Below are positions 18,271 to 27,319 of a stretch of DNA of 64,000 nt, in pieces. The position numbers and the translations under genes were made by a program. Source of the DNA: Shinella curvata (GTDB taxonomy: Bacteria; Pseudomonadota; Alphaproteobacteria; Rhizobiales; Rhizobiaceae). The notes under the pieces are model-generated. The model saw only the letters and a program-made list of their open reading frames with translations, was not told the origin of the DNA and did not search any database. The stretch spans positions 477,720 to 541,719 of the forward strand of contig NZ_JALJCJ010000003.1 of NCBI RefSeq assembly GCF_022899935.1, in the 5' to 3' direction. The stretch's first letter is position 1; each line of letters opens with the position of its first letter.

Positions 18271-19221
18271 ATGCAGTTTCGTTCCCTCGGCCGGACCGGC
18301 CTTTCGATTGCGCCCCTCGTCTTCGGCGGCAATGTCTTCGGCTGGACGGCCGACGAGAAGACCTCCTTTGCGCTTCTGGACACCTTCACCGGCGCCGGCT
18401 TCAACGCCATCGACACCGCCGACGTCTATTCCAGCTGGGCGCCGGGCAACCAAGGCGGCGAATCCGAGACTGTCATCGGCAAATGGCTGAAGCGCTCGGG
18501 CCTGTCGCGCGACAAGGTGGTCATCGTCACCAAGGTCGGTTCCGACATGGGCCAAGGCCGGCGTGACCTGCGCAAGTCATGGATCATCGAAGAAGTCGAG
18601 AACTCGCTGCGCCGGCTCCAGACGGATCATATCGACCTCTACCTCTCGCACTGGCCGGATCCCGAAACGCCCTATGAAGAAACGCTGGAAGCCCATGCCG
18701 GTCTCGTCAAGGCGGGCAAGGTGCGCGCCTTCGGCGCCTCCAACCTCGATGCCGACCAGCTGAAGGCCTCCTTCGACGCCGCCGACGCGGCGAGCCTGCC
18801 GCGCTATGCCGCGCTTCAGCCGGAATACAATCTCTACGACCGCGCCGGCTTCGAGGGCGCGCTGGCCGACCTCTGCCGCAAGGAAGATTTGGGCGTCATC
18901 ACCTATTTCAGCCTTGCCTCCGGCTTCCTGACCGGCAAATACCGCACGGCGGCCGATACCGAGGGACGGGCGCGCGGCGAGGATGTGGCGCGCTATCTCG
19001 ATGAGCGGGGCCTGCGCATCCTTGGGGCGCTCGACCAAGTGGCGGCGGAGACGGGGGCCACACCGGCCGAAATTTCGCTCGCCTGGCTGATGGTGAAACC
19101 CGCCGTCACCGCGCCGATCGCCAGCGCCACCAGCCTCCCCCAGCTCGCTAGCCTGATGAAGGCGGCAGTCCTGTCGCTCACCCCGGACCAGATTGCCGCC
19201 CTCGACGCGGCGGGAGCCTGA
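18271..19221 (+). CDS. aldo/keto reductase
   Basis: A 316-aa NADPH-dependent TIM-barrel reductase. The catalytic tetrad is visible as Asp and Tyr in AIDTADVYSSW, Lys in VIVTKVG and His in YLSHWPDP. GGAGGA at 18261-18266 precedes ATG 18271. The next gene, a GNAT acetyltransferase, starts 1 bp after the stop, so they share a transcript. Substrate unknown. Confidence 0.9.
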   Translation: MQFRSLGRTGLSIAPLVFGGNVFGWTADEKTSFALLDTFTGAGFNAIDTADVYSSWAPGNQGGESETVIGKWLKRSGLSRDKVVIVTKVGSDMGQGRRDLRKSWIIEEVENSLRRLQTDHIDLYLSHWPDPETPYEETLEAHAGLVKAGKVRAFGASNLDADQLKASFDAADAASLPRYAALQPEYNLYDRAGFEGALADLCRKEDLGVITYFSLASGFLTGKYRTAADTEGRARGEDVARYLDERGLRILGALDQVAAETGATPAEISLAWLMVKPAVTAPIASATSLPQLASLMKAAVLSLTPDQIAALDAAGA

Positions 19222-19222
19222 C

Positions 19223-19666
19223 ATGGCCCTGATCATCCGCGATCCGCTCGAAAGCGACGAAACGGCCTGGCGCAAACTCTGGGCTGGTTACCTCGCCTTC
19301 TACAAGACCGAGGTACCCGAGGAGGTGACGGCCTTTACCTGGGCACGCATCCTCGACCCCGGCTCCCGCATGGCAATGCGCCTTGCCGAGGCGGACGGCG
19401 CGGTGATCGGCTTTGCCATCCACCATTATCACGACTCGACCTGGAGCATCGCGCCGGAAGGTTATCTTGAAGACCTCTTCGTCGATGACACCGTGCGCGG
19501 CAAGGGTGCCGGCCGGGCGCTGATCGACGACCTCATCGCGATTTCAAAGCGCCACGGCTGGAGCGGCATCTACTGGCATACCGCGCAGGACAATGCGCGC
19601 GCCCGAAAGCTCTATGACAGCTATATCGAGACCGACGAACACATCCGCTACCGATTGAAAACCTAA
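19223..19666 (+). CDS. GNAT family N-acetyltransferase
   Basis: A 147-aa single-domain acetyltransferase. The acetyl-CoA binding loop is in the segment VRGKGAGRALIDDL (about residues 92-105), and the C-terminal motif NARARKLYDSY is typical. It follows the aldo/keto reductase gene directly. The 3' end overlaps the convergent LysR gene by 4 bp. Acceptor molecule unknown. Confidence 0.88.
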   Translation: MALIIRDPLESDETAWRKLWAGYLAFYKTEVPEEVTAFTWARILDPGSRMAMRLAEADGAVIGFAIHHYHDSTWSIAPEGYLEDLFVDDTVRGKGAGRALIDDLIAISKRHGWSGIYWHTAQDNARARKLYDSYIETDEHIRYRLKT

Positions 19667-20553
19667 CTCCGGTAGCGGAAGAAATCGACGAAGGCGCGCA
19701 AGGCCGGGCGCATCTGGCGGCGCGAGGGGTAGTAGATCGAGAAACCGTCAAAGGCGGGGCACCAGTCCTCCAGCACCGCCACCAGCCGGCCGGCGGCGAT
19801 GTCCTCGGCCACACGCTGGTCGAAGACATAGGCGAGGCCCGCACCATCCATCGCGGCGGCGCGCATCAGCCGCTGGTCGGAGACGATCAGCGGGCCCGAC
19901 ACATCCACCGTCACCAGCCGCCCGTCCTTCTCCAGCTCCCAGCGATAGATGCGGCCGCTGGAAAAGCGGCGGCGGATGCAGCGATGCTGCATGAGGTCGC
20001 GCGGCTGAAGCGGCTTCGGGTATTTCTCGAAATAGGCTGGCGCGCCGACGACGAGACCGCGCCACGGGCCGCTCGCCCTGACAGCGATCATATCCGCCTC
20101 CAGATGCTCGCCGAGCCGCAGCCCCGCATCAAAACCCTTCTCGACAATGTCTTCGAAACGATCGTCGGTGCGCAGTTCTAGCTCGATCTCGGGGTATTCC
20201 AAAAGGAAAGCGCCGAGGCGCGGCATGACGATGTCTTCCGCCGCGATCAGCGGCATGGTGATGCGCAACGGCCCGGCCGGCCGGGTTTGCCGTTCGGCCA
20301 GCGCCTCCATGGCGGCGTCGATATCGGCCAGCGCCGGCGCCAGCGTGTCGAGCAGTTGACGCCCCTCTTCCGTCGGCGCGACGCTTCGGGTGGTGCGGGC
20401 GATCAACCGCACGCCGAGGCTCGCCTCCAGCGCGGTGACGGCATGGCTGACGGCAGAGGGCGCGATGCCGAGCGCGGTCGCGGCCTTGCGGAAACTGCGC
20501 GCCTCGGCGACGATGGCCAATACGGCGAGCTGGGAAAGCTGGGTCCGGTTCAT
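19663..20553 (-). CDS. LysR family transcriptional regulator
   Basis: A 296-aa regulator with an N-terminal winged helix-turn-helix (residues 1-60, including FRKAATALGIAPSAVSHAV) and a LysR substrate-binding domain. It is divergent from an aldo/keto reductase gene (20703), its likely target. A perfect inverted repeat TTGTTC-N9-GAACAA begins at its own start codon, suggesting autoregulation. Confidence 0.93.
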   Translation of the reverse strand: MNRTQLSQLAVLAIVAEARSFRKAATALGIAPSAVSHAVTALEASLGVRLIARTTRSVAPTEEGRQLLDTLAPALADIDAAMEALAERQTRPAGPLRITMPLIAAEDIVMPRLGAFLLEYPEIELELRTDDRFEDIVEKGFDAGLRLGEHLEADMIAVRASGPWRGLVVGAPAYFEKYPKPLQPRDLMQHRCIRRRFSSGRIYRWELEKDGRLVTVDVSGPLIVSDQRLMRAAAMDGAGLAYVFDQRVAEDIAAGRLVAVLEDWCPAFDGFSIYYPSRRQMRPALRAFVDFFRYRS

Positions 20554-20573
20554 TGTTCGAACAGATAGAACAA
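20553..20573. promoter_or_regulatory. LysR box candidate
   Basis: TTGTTC (20553-20558) and GAACAA (20568-20573) form inverted arms separated by 9 bp, consistent with the dyads bound by LysR proteins. It overlaps the first base of the lysR start codon and lies about 130 bp before the divergent aldo/keto reductase. Confidence 0.5.
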
Positions 20574-20624
20574 GCCATTGGCTTTTGCATCCATTTTCAG
20601 CGGAAGCGCCGCGCCCTAGATTGA

Positions 20625-21701
<1,077 letters not shown>

Positions 21702-21748
21702 GAACATCTGTCGGCCAGGCGTGAACAGCCGGAAGCACACGCTCTCTT

Positions 21749-21837
21749 CCGTCATCCTCGGGCTTGACCCGAGGATCCACGCGGCAAACTCAACGCGTGT
21801 GGATGGATCCTCGGGTCAAGCCCGAGGATGACGACGG
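21749..21837. repeat. paired intergenic palindromic repeat, family A
   Basis: Two inverted copies of a roughly 32-bp unit (21749-21783 and 21800-21836). Each copy is itself palindromic around CTTGACCCGAGGATCC or its complement. The same unit recurs at 29809, 32111, 32205, 45785, 53951 and 54144, always between genes, so this is a dispersed REP/BIME-like family. Confidence 0.85.
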
Positions 21838-21871
21838 AGAGAACGTGCCCAGAAATACCGACACCTGAAAC

Positions 21872-21902
21872 AAAAAAGGCCGCGGATCGCTCCGCGGCCT
21901 TT
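21872..21902 (-). terminator. terminator of the transglutaminase-like peptidase gene
   Basis: AAAGGCCGCGGA (21875-21886) and TCCGCGGCCTTT (21891-21902) form a perfect 12-bp stem with a 4-base loop. On the minus strand it is followed by a run of six T. It lies 26 bp past the stop of the gene at 21928. Confidence 0.85.
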
Positions 21903-21927
21903 CGGCAGCCCCCCGCCGGAAAAATGT

Positions 21928-22545
21928 TTACTGGCCGACCGACGACACCATGACGGCATCGCCGTTTTCGATGGAGACCCAGCGGCCGGCATGGAACGAG
22001 GCCTGGCGCTTCAGGAAGCGGTAGGGCGTCGTCGTCCAGAGCTTCACCTCGTTGTTGAGGTTGTCGAGAACGAAATCGCCCTCGGTGGTGCGCAGCGTCA
22101 ACACGGCATGGCCTTCACCGTCCGGCTTGCGCACGACGGTGATCAGCAGGTCACCGACGGCAAAGCCCTTTTCCATCAGCTTCTTGCGCTTCAGAAGAAC
22201 GAAGTCCTCGCAGTCGCCGGCGCCATCGGGATAGGACCAGTATTCGTCGCGGCCGTGCAGTTCCTTGTCCGTCATCGGCGTGATGTCGCGATTGACGCTG
22301 GCATTGATCTGGCGAACGACCGACCAGCCGAATTCCGTGACCTTGGCGGGCGCCTGGTTGCGCACGCCGGCTTGGCATTCGGATTTGTTGGTCTGGCAGA
22401 ATTCGTAATGGCCGATCGGCTGGGAGGTCACGCTGCCTGTCTTCATGGACAGGGCGGACGCGGGCGCCGTGAAAGCCGAGGAAGAAGAAATGAGCAGAGC
22501 AAAAAACGCCGCCGCCCCAGCCTTCGCACCAATCATTCGTGCCAT
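21928..22545 (-). CDS. transglutaminase-like cysteine peptidase (BTLCP, COG3672)
   Basis: A 205-aa exported protein. A signal peptide covers about residues 1-31, ending ASA-LS. The papain-like triad is visible: Cys in DGAGDCEDFVLLKR, His in GHAVLTLRT and Asp in VLDNLNNEV. BTLCP proteins such as LapG cleave adhesins in the periplasm, but this short stand-alone type is widespread in rhizobia and its substrate is unknown. No adhesin or GGDEF/EAL partner lies nearby. ATG 22545 has AGGGGAC upstream. Confidence 0.87.
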   Translation of the reverse strand: MARMIGAKAGAAAFFALLISSSSAFTAPASALSMKTGSVTSQPIGHYEFCQTNKSECQAGVRNQAPAKVTEFGWSVVRQINASVNRDITPMTDKELHGRDEYWSYPDGAGDCEDFVLLKRKKLMEKGFAVGDLLITVVRKPDGEGHAVLTLRTTEGDFVLDNLNNEVKLWTTTPYRFLKRQASFHAGRWVSIENGDAVMVSSVGQ

Positions 22546-22666
22546 GTAACGTCCCCTAATCGTTAACAAAGAGTTAACGGTGCAGGGGGTGTTTCGTCAA
22601 TCATCAGAATTGGCGATGCCGGAATATGGTTAAGATGTGATCGGCGCGCCACGCTTCCCGCTACGA

Positions 22667-22802
22667 CCGCTCGACATTCAGGTCAGGCCGTGCCGAAAAT
22701 GGTGGTTTTTCGCAACCCGGAGAGCAGCGTACTCAAGTACGTGAGCACCGGAAGTGCGGAAAAGTGCCATTTGCAGGCCGGCATGGCCTGAATGTCGAGC
22801 GG
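22667..22802. repeat. 136-bp intergenic element bounded by 16-bp inverted repeats (RIME-like)
   Basis: CCGCTCGACATTCAGG (22667-22682) is mirrored exactly at 22787-22802. The enclosed ~104 bp contains an internal short palindrome (GTACTCAAGTAC) and no reading frame of note. Size and structure resemble rhizobial intergenic mosaic elements. It sits immediately after the 3' end of the alpha/beta hydrolase gene. Confidence 0.6.
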
Positions 22803-22803
22803 C

Positions 22804-23619
22804 CTAGGGGAGACGGGCCAGACCCTCAGCAGCCTCGATAATCTTGGCGATATCCTGCGGCCGCGACAGGCGGTGGTCACCGTCGCGGATCATGGTCAGC
22901 ACCACGTCGTCGCCGGACAGATGCTCCATCAGCCGCACCGCATGGGCATAGGGCACATCGGGGTCGGCCATGCCCTGCAGGATATGCACCGGGCAGCCGG
23001 TTTCGATGACCCCGGTCAGCACGCGATTTTCCCGCCCGTCCTCGATCAGCTTCAATGTATAGATGTTCGGATCAGGACCGTAGGGCGTCGGCTCCTCGAA
23101 CTGGCCGCGTTCGGCAAGGGCGATGCGCTCGGCCTCCGTCAGGTTCGGTTCGATCAGCTCCGAGGTGAAATCCGGCGCCGGTGCGATCAGCACGAGGCCG
23201 GCAATCGCGATATCCTTGCGCTTCACAAGCTCGGCGACGGCGCGCAGCGCGATCCAGCCGCCCATGGAGGAACCGACAAGCACGACGCGACGCGTGCCGA
23301 GCGTCTTTCTGGCATGGTCGATGACGGCAAGCGTTTCTTCCAGCCAGCGCGAGATCGTGCCGTCGATGAAGGCCCCGCCCGAAACGCCGTGGCCGGAATA
23401 GTCGAACCGGATGCAGGCCGTGCCGATCCGTTCGGCCAGGGCGGCAAGTTCCACCGCCTTGGTGCCGCTCATGTCAGAGCGGTAGCCGCCAAGCCAGACG
23501 AGATGGGCGAGCATGTTGCCGCTCGCTTCCGGCTGGACTGTCACGGCGATCTGCCGGGCCGCCTCGCCCGTACCGACCGTGATGAAATCCGCCCCCGCAC
23601 CGTTGTCGTTTGCCGCCAT
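22804..23619 (-). CDS. alpha/beta hydrolase
   Basis: A 271-aa serine hydrolase. The nucleophile elbow is GSSMGG (about residues 107-112), the acidic residue lies in LQGMADPDVPY and the catalytic His in RDGDHRLS. It resembles the ABHD10/esterase group rather than lipases. Start ATG 23619 is preceded by GGAG and GGAA elements; the upstream open frame reaches into the infC promoter. Substrate unknown. Confidence 0.87.
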   Translation of the reverse strand: MAANDNGAGADFITVGTGEAARQIAVTVQPEASGNMLAHLVWLGGYRSDMSGTKAVELAALAERIGTACIRFDYSGHGVSGGAFIDGTISRWLEETLAVIDHARKTLGTRRVVLVGSSMGGWIALRAVAELVKRKDIAIAGLVLIAPAPDFTSELIEPNLTEAERIALAERGQFEEPTPYGPDPNIYTLKLIEDGRENRVLTGVIETGCPVHILQGMADPDVPYAHAVRLMEHLSGDDVVLTMIRDGDHRLSRPQDIAKIIEAAEGLARLP

Positions 23620-23743
23620 CGTTCCTATCTCCTGTCCGTGCGCCGACCTATGCAAAAGCGCCTTTTTGCCAGTCTTCGGCCCCGACCTAGACCAGATTCG
23701 CGCGTGCAAGGACAGGTGGTGATTTTTTCCGCGCCGCGTGCTA

Positions 23744-23772
23744 TTGACTTCACAAGCGCGATCAACACATTG
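23744..23772 (+). promoter_or_regulatory. infC: possible infC promoter
   Basis: TTGACT (23744-23749) is a good -35. Seventeen bases later, ACATTG (23767-23772) is a poor -10. It is the only plausible promoter seen between the divergent hydrolase gene and infC. Confidence 0.35.
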
Positions 23773-23855
23773 CCGAAAACGCCGTCCATCCGGCAAAACG
23801 GCCCGGTCGCCGCACAGATTCATACCGTTCGAAACAGTTCGAGGAGAACACGACC

Positions 23856-24392
23856 ATTCGCAGACCCTTCAAAGCGGAAGCCCCCGTCAAAGACGGCCCG
23901 CGTTCCAACCGGGAAATCCGTATTCCCCGCGTGCAGCTCATCGATGCCGAAGGCACCAACCACGGCACCGTTCCCACCGATCAGGCGCTCCGCATGGCGG
24001 AAGAAGCCGGCCTCGATCTCGTGGAGATTTCGCCGAACTCCGAGCCGCCCGTCTGCAAGATTCTCGACCTCGGCAAGCTGAAATACGCCAACCAGAAGAA
24101 GGCGGCCGAAGCGCGCAAGAAGCAGAAGATCGTCGAGATCAAAGAAATCAAGATGCGCCCGAACATCGACACGCACGATTACGACGTGAAGATGAAGGCG
24201 ATGAACCGCTTCTTCGAAGACGGCGACAAGGTGAAGGTGACGCTGAAGTTCCGCGGCCGCGAAATGGCCCACCAGGAACTCGGCATGAAGCTTCTGCTGC
24301 AGGTCAAGGAAGACACGGTGGCCATCGCCAAGGTCGAAGCCGAGCCGAAGCTTGAGGGACGCCAGATGATGATGGTGCTCGCCCCGCGGTGA
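23856..24392 (+). CDS. infC: translation initiation factor IF-3
   Basis: A 178-aa factor that binds the 30S subunit and discriminates start codons. I place the start at ATT 23856, preceded by GAGGAG (23841-23846): the IF-3 N terminus ([17 protein letters not shown]) begins directly after it, and no ATG, GTG or TTG lies in frame before GTG 23931, which would remove 25 conserved residues. A rare ATT start is the known basis of infC autoregulation in E. coli. The N domain (residues about 20-90) and C domain (about 95-178) are intact. A terminator follows at 24422. Confidence 0.95.
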   Translation: MRRPFKAEAPVKDGPRSNREIRIPRVQLIDAEGTNHGTVPTDQALRMAEEAGLDLVEISPNSEPPVCKILDLGKLKYANQKKAAEARKKQKIVEIKEIKMRPNIDTHDYDVKMKAMNRFFEDGDKVKVTLKFRGREMAHQELGMKLLLQVKEDTVAIAKVEAEPKLEGRQMMMVLAPR

Positions 24393-24421
24393 GCCCTCCG
24401 GTCCTCGGGACCAGACGGATC

Positions 24422-24445
24422 AAGCCGCCTTTCGGGGCGGCTTTT
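24422..24445 (+). terminator. rho-independent terminator after infC
   Basis: AAGCCGCC and GGCGGCTT form an 8-bp stem with a short loop, followed by TTTT. It lies 30 bp after the infC stop and separates infC from rpmI-rplT. Confidence 0.8.
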
Positions 24446-24485
24446 CCATTTTCACCCGCAAATCCGGCCTCTTCACGGAATCCGG

Positions 24486-24514
24486 TTGCGCTTTAAAAGG
24501 ACTTCGGTTACAAG
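24486..24514 (+). promoter_or_regulatory. possible rpmI-rplT promoter
   Basis: TTGCGC (24486-24491), 17-bp spacer, TACAAG (24509-24514). It lies after the infC terminator and leaves a leader of about 95 bases before rpmI, where ribosomal protein L20 autoregulation is known to act in other bacteria. Confidence 0.4.
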
Positions 24515-24616
24515 CCGCCGTCCGAACGGTCCGGCAGGGCATGCCGTGGCCGTTCTTTACGCTGGAGGGGCACCGTCGTCAGTGTCTCTCGAATTCAAGA
24601 AGAATGGAGTAGCAAA

Positions 24617-24820
24617 ATGCCCAAGATGAAGACGAAGTCGTCTGCCAAGAAGCGGTTCAAGATCACCGCGACCGGCAAGGTCGTCGCTGCCGCCGCCGGC
24701 AAGCGCCACGGCATGATCAAGCGTTCCAACAAGTTCATTCGCGACGCGCGCGGCACCATGGTGCTGGCCGAGCCCGATGGCAAGAAGGTCATCAAGAACT
24801 ACCTGCCGAACGGTCTCTGA
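24617..24820 (+). CDS. rpmI: 50S ribosomal protein L35
   Basis: A 67-aa basic ribosomal protein, beginning [15 protein letters not shown] as in the family. First gene of the L35-L20 pair. A GGAG lies just upstream. Length and sequence are standard. Confidence 0.98.
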   Translation: MPKMKTKSSAKKRFKITATGKVVAAAAGKRHGMIKRSNKFIRDARGTMVLAEPDGKKVIKNYLPNGL

Positions 24821-24858
24821 GACTAATCGCGCTTTTGAAACGTTAAGGAGATCATGAC

Positions 24859-25263
24859 ATGGCACGTGTAAAACGCGGCGTAACGTCCCACGCCAAGCAC
24901 AAGAAGACACTGAAGGCAGCCAAGGGTTTCTACGGCCGCCGCAAGAACACCATCCGCGCCGCTAAGGCAGCGGTTGACCGTTCCAAGCAGTTTGCCTACC
25001 GCGACCGCAAGGTCAACAAGCGCAACTTCCGCGCTCTCTGGATCCAGCGCATCAACGCTGCCGTCCGCGAGCACGGTCTGACCTACGGCCGCTTCATTGA
25101 CGGCCTGAACAAGGCTGGCATCGAAGTTGACCGCAAGGTTCTGTCGGACATGGCGATCCACGAGACCGCAGCTTTCGGCGCGCTCGTCGCAGCCGCCAAG
25201 AAGGCTCTGGAATACCTCAAGGACGCCGGCACGAAGAACGAGTTTGAGACCGCCGTCAACTAA
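24859..25263 (+). CDS. rplT: 50S ribosomal protein L20
   Basis: A 134-aa rRNA-binding protein needed early in 50S assembly, with the basic N-terminal extension [20 protein letters not shown]. It follows rpmI by 38 bp with AAGGAG upstream. L20 typically represses its own operon by binding the leader mRNA. Two hairpins and a T-run follow the stop codon. Confidence 0.98.
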   Translation: MARVKRGVTSHAKHKKTLKAAKGFYGRRKNTIRAAKAAVDRSKQFAYRDRKVNKRNFRALWIQRINAAVREHGLTYGRFIDGLNKAGIEVDRKVLSDMAIHETAAFGALVAAAKKALEYLKDAGTKNEFETAVN

Positions 25264-25296
25264 CCGGCGCTCACAACAAATCTTCGCTTCGTTGTG

Positions 25297-25328
25297 AAAC
25301 CCGCGCCGGGGAACCGGTGCGGGTTTTT
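25297..25328 (+). terminator. rho-independent terminator between rplT and the kinase-pheST genes
   Basis: AAACCCGCGCCGG pairs with CCGGTGCGGGTTT around a GGAA loop and is followed by a T-run ending at 25328. A second hairpin (TCACAAC at 25271-25277 with GTTGTGA at 25291-25297) directly precedes and touches it. Only 22 bp remain before the next start codon, so it may act as an attenuator. Confidence 0.85.
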
Positions 25329-25350
25329 CCTTTCAACCAGGACTGTGGCC

Positions 25351-26217
25351 ATGGACGGCAGGCTCATCGCGCTTGAGACGATCCCCCGGATGACCGACGG
25401 GGACATCGAGACGCTGCTTGCCGCGCTGACGCGCGAGACCAACCGGGTCGAGCGCGTGGATCTCTCCTTCGGCGCCGTCTGGATCAAACGATACGGCACG
25501 GAGCGCCCGCCGGTCTGGACGAAGGCGCAGACGGCGTTGGCGGGATTGTTCGGCCAGCCCTTCCTGCGCCCCTCCCCGTATCTCGACAGCAACGGCATGA
25601 TCGCGCGGGAAATCCGCCGCATCGAGACCTTTGCAAAGGCCGGCGTGCCGGTGCCGAACGTGCTTTATTCCTCCGGCAGCGCGCTTGTGCTCTCCGATGT
25701 CGCCCCCACCGTGACATCCCGCCTCAAGACGCTGGCCACGAGCGATCCTGCCGGCCATGACGACCTGCTGGTCGCCTGCGCCGCCCATCTCGGCGCCCTG
25801 CATGCCAAAGGGCTTTGCCATGGCCGACCGCATCCGCGCGATTTCTTCATCGCGGGCGAGGCTATCGGCTTCATGGATTTCGAGGAGGAACCGGAGGCGG
25901 CCATGCCGCTCGCCACCGCGCAGGCGCGCGACCTCTGGCTGCTCTTCCTGCAGCTCGCCGACCGTGCGCTGATGGGCCGCGAGACGAACGACCGGGCGTT
26001 TGCCGCCTGGCATTCGGTCGCACCAGCCGGGATAGACGGGGAACTGGCAAAGATGCTCCGGTTCCTCGGCAAGTTTTTGTCGCCAACCCGATTGATCGGG
26101 CGCGTGCACATGGGTAGTGATCTCCGGCGCTTCCTCGCCGCAACTGGCTACCTATCCGACGTTCTCCTGAACGCTCCCCGCCCGGCCGACGCAAGCAAAG
26201 CAGGTAAAGATGACTGA
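25351..26217 (+). CDS. BUD32-like protein kinase family protein
   Basis: A 288-aa protein with a degenerate kinase fold. A catalytic-loop-like [12 protein letters not shown] (about residues 156-167) and a metal-binding-loop-like GFMDFEEEP can be recognised; the HGD of canonical lipopolysaccharide kinases is altered to HGRPH. Related rhizobial proteins are annotated as BUD32/KEOPS-like or lipid A kinase-like. It lies between rplT and pheS, and its last 8 bp overlap the start of pheS, so it is translated together with phenylalanyl-tRNA synthetase. I chose ATG 25351; the GTG at 25294 would run through a terminator. Substrate unknown. Confidence 0.75.
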   Translation: MDGRLIALETIPRMTDGDIETLLAALTRETNRVERVDLSFGAVWIKRYGTERPPVWTKAQTALAGLFGQPFLRPSPYLDSNGMIAREIRRIETFAKAGVPVPNVLYSSGSALVLSDVAPTVTSRLKTLATSDPAGHDDLLVACAAHLGALHAKGLCHGRPHPRDFFIAGEAIGFMDFEEEPEAAMPLATAQARDLWLLFLQLADRALMGRETNDRAFAAWHSVAPAGIDGELAKMLRFLGKFLSPTRLIGRVHMGSDLRRFLAATGYLSDVLLNAPRPADASKAGKDD

Positions 26218-27295
26218 ACTCGACACACTGGAAAAGCAGCTCCTCTCCGACGTTGCCGCAGCCTCCGACGAGGCAGCGATCGAAGCCGTGCGCGTGTCCG
26301 CGCTCGGCAAGAAGGGCTCCGTCTCGGACCTCCTGAAGACGCTCGGCACCATGTCGCCGGAAGAGCGCCAGACGCGGGGTGCCGCGATCAACGCGCTGAA
26401 GACACGCGTGACGGACGCCATCACCGAGCGCAAGACCGCGCTGCGCGACGCCGCCATCGATGCCCGCCTCAAGGCCGAGACGGTCGATGTCAGCCTGCCG
26501 GTCCGCTCTTCGCCGGCCGAGCGCGGCCGCATCCATCCGATCAGCCAGATCGTCGACGAGATCACCGCGATCTTCGCCGATATGGGCTTTTCCATCGCCG
26601 AAGGCCCCGATGTCGAGACCGACTACTATAACTTCACGGCGCTGAACTTCCCCGAGGGCCACCCGGCCCGCGAGATGCACGACACGTTCTTCTTCCCGGC
26701 GGACGAGAACGGCGACCGCAAGGTGCTGCGCACGCACACCTCGCCCGTGCAGATCCGCACGATGGAAGCGCAGAAGCCGCCGATCCGCATCATCATTCCC
26801 GGCAAGACCTATCGCCAGGACAGTGACGCCACCCATTCGCCCATGTTCCACCAGGTCGAAGGCCTCGTGGTCGACAAGAAGGCGAATGTCGCCAACATGC
26901 GCTGGGTGCTGGAGGAGTTCTGCAAGGCCTTCTTCGAGGTCGACAGCGTCACCATGCGCTTCCGCCCGTCCTTCTTCCCCTTCACCGAGCCGTCCTTCGA
27001 GGTCGACATCCAGTGCGACCGCTCGTCCGGCCCGATCGTCAAGTTCGGCGAAGGCACCGACTGGATGGAAATCCTCGGCTGCGGCATGGTCCACCCGAAC
27101 GTCCTGCGCGCCGGCGGTCTCGATCCCGACGAATACCAGGGTTTTGCCTGGGGCATGGGCCTCGACCGCATCGCCATGCTGAAATACGGCATGCCTGATC
27201 TGCGCGACTTCTTCAACGCCGACGTCCGCTGGCTGAGCCACTACGGCTTCCGCCCGCTCGACATGCCGACCCTGTTCGGCGGCCTCAGCGCATAA
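26210..27295 (+). CDS. pheS: phenylalanyl-tRNA synthetase alpha subunit
   Basis: A 361-aa class II synthetase subunit that charges tRNA-Phe. An N-terminal coiled coil (about residues 5-90) binds tRNA, and the catalytic core contains the class II motif 2 region ([19 protein letters not shown]) and motif 3 near [13 protein letters not shown]. It overlaps the upstream kinase-like gene by 8 bp and precedes pheT by 24 bp with AAGGAG between them. Confidence 0.97.
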   Translation: MTELDTLEKQLLSDVAAASDEAAIEAVRVSALGKKGSVSDLLKTLGTMSPEERQTRGAAINALKTRVTDAITERKTALRDAAIDARLKAETVDVSLPVRSSPAERGRIHPISQIVDEITAIFADMGFSIAEGPDVETDYYNFTALNFPEGHPAREMHDTFFFPADENGDRKVLRTHTSPVQIRTMEAQKPPIRIIIPGKTYRQDSDATHSPMFHQVEGLVVDKKANVANMRWVLEEFCKAFFEVDSVTMRFRPSFFPFTEPSFEVDIQCDRSSGPIVKFGEGTDWMEILGCGMVHPNVLRAGGLDPDEYQGFAWGMGLDRIAMLKYGMPDLRDFFNADVRWLSHYGFRPLDMPTLFGGLSA

Positions 27296-27319
27296 CCGGC
27301 ATCCAAGGAGAAAATATCC

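Noticed and set aside
21749-21837. CRISPR-like array
   Set aside because: The repeated units are palindromic, inverted rather than direct, and scattered one or two per locus with no spacers; no cas gene is present.
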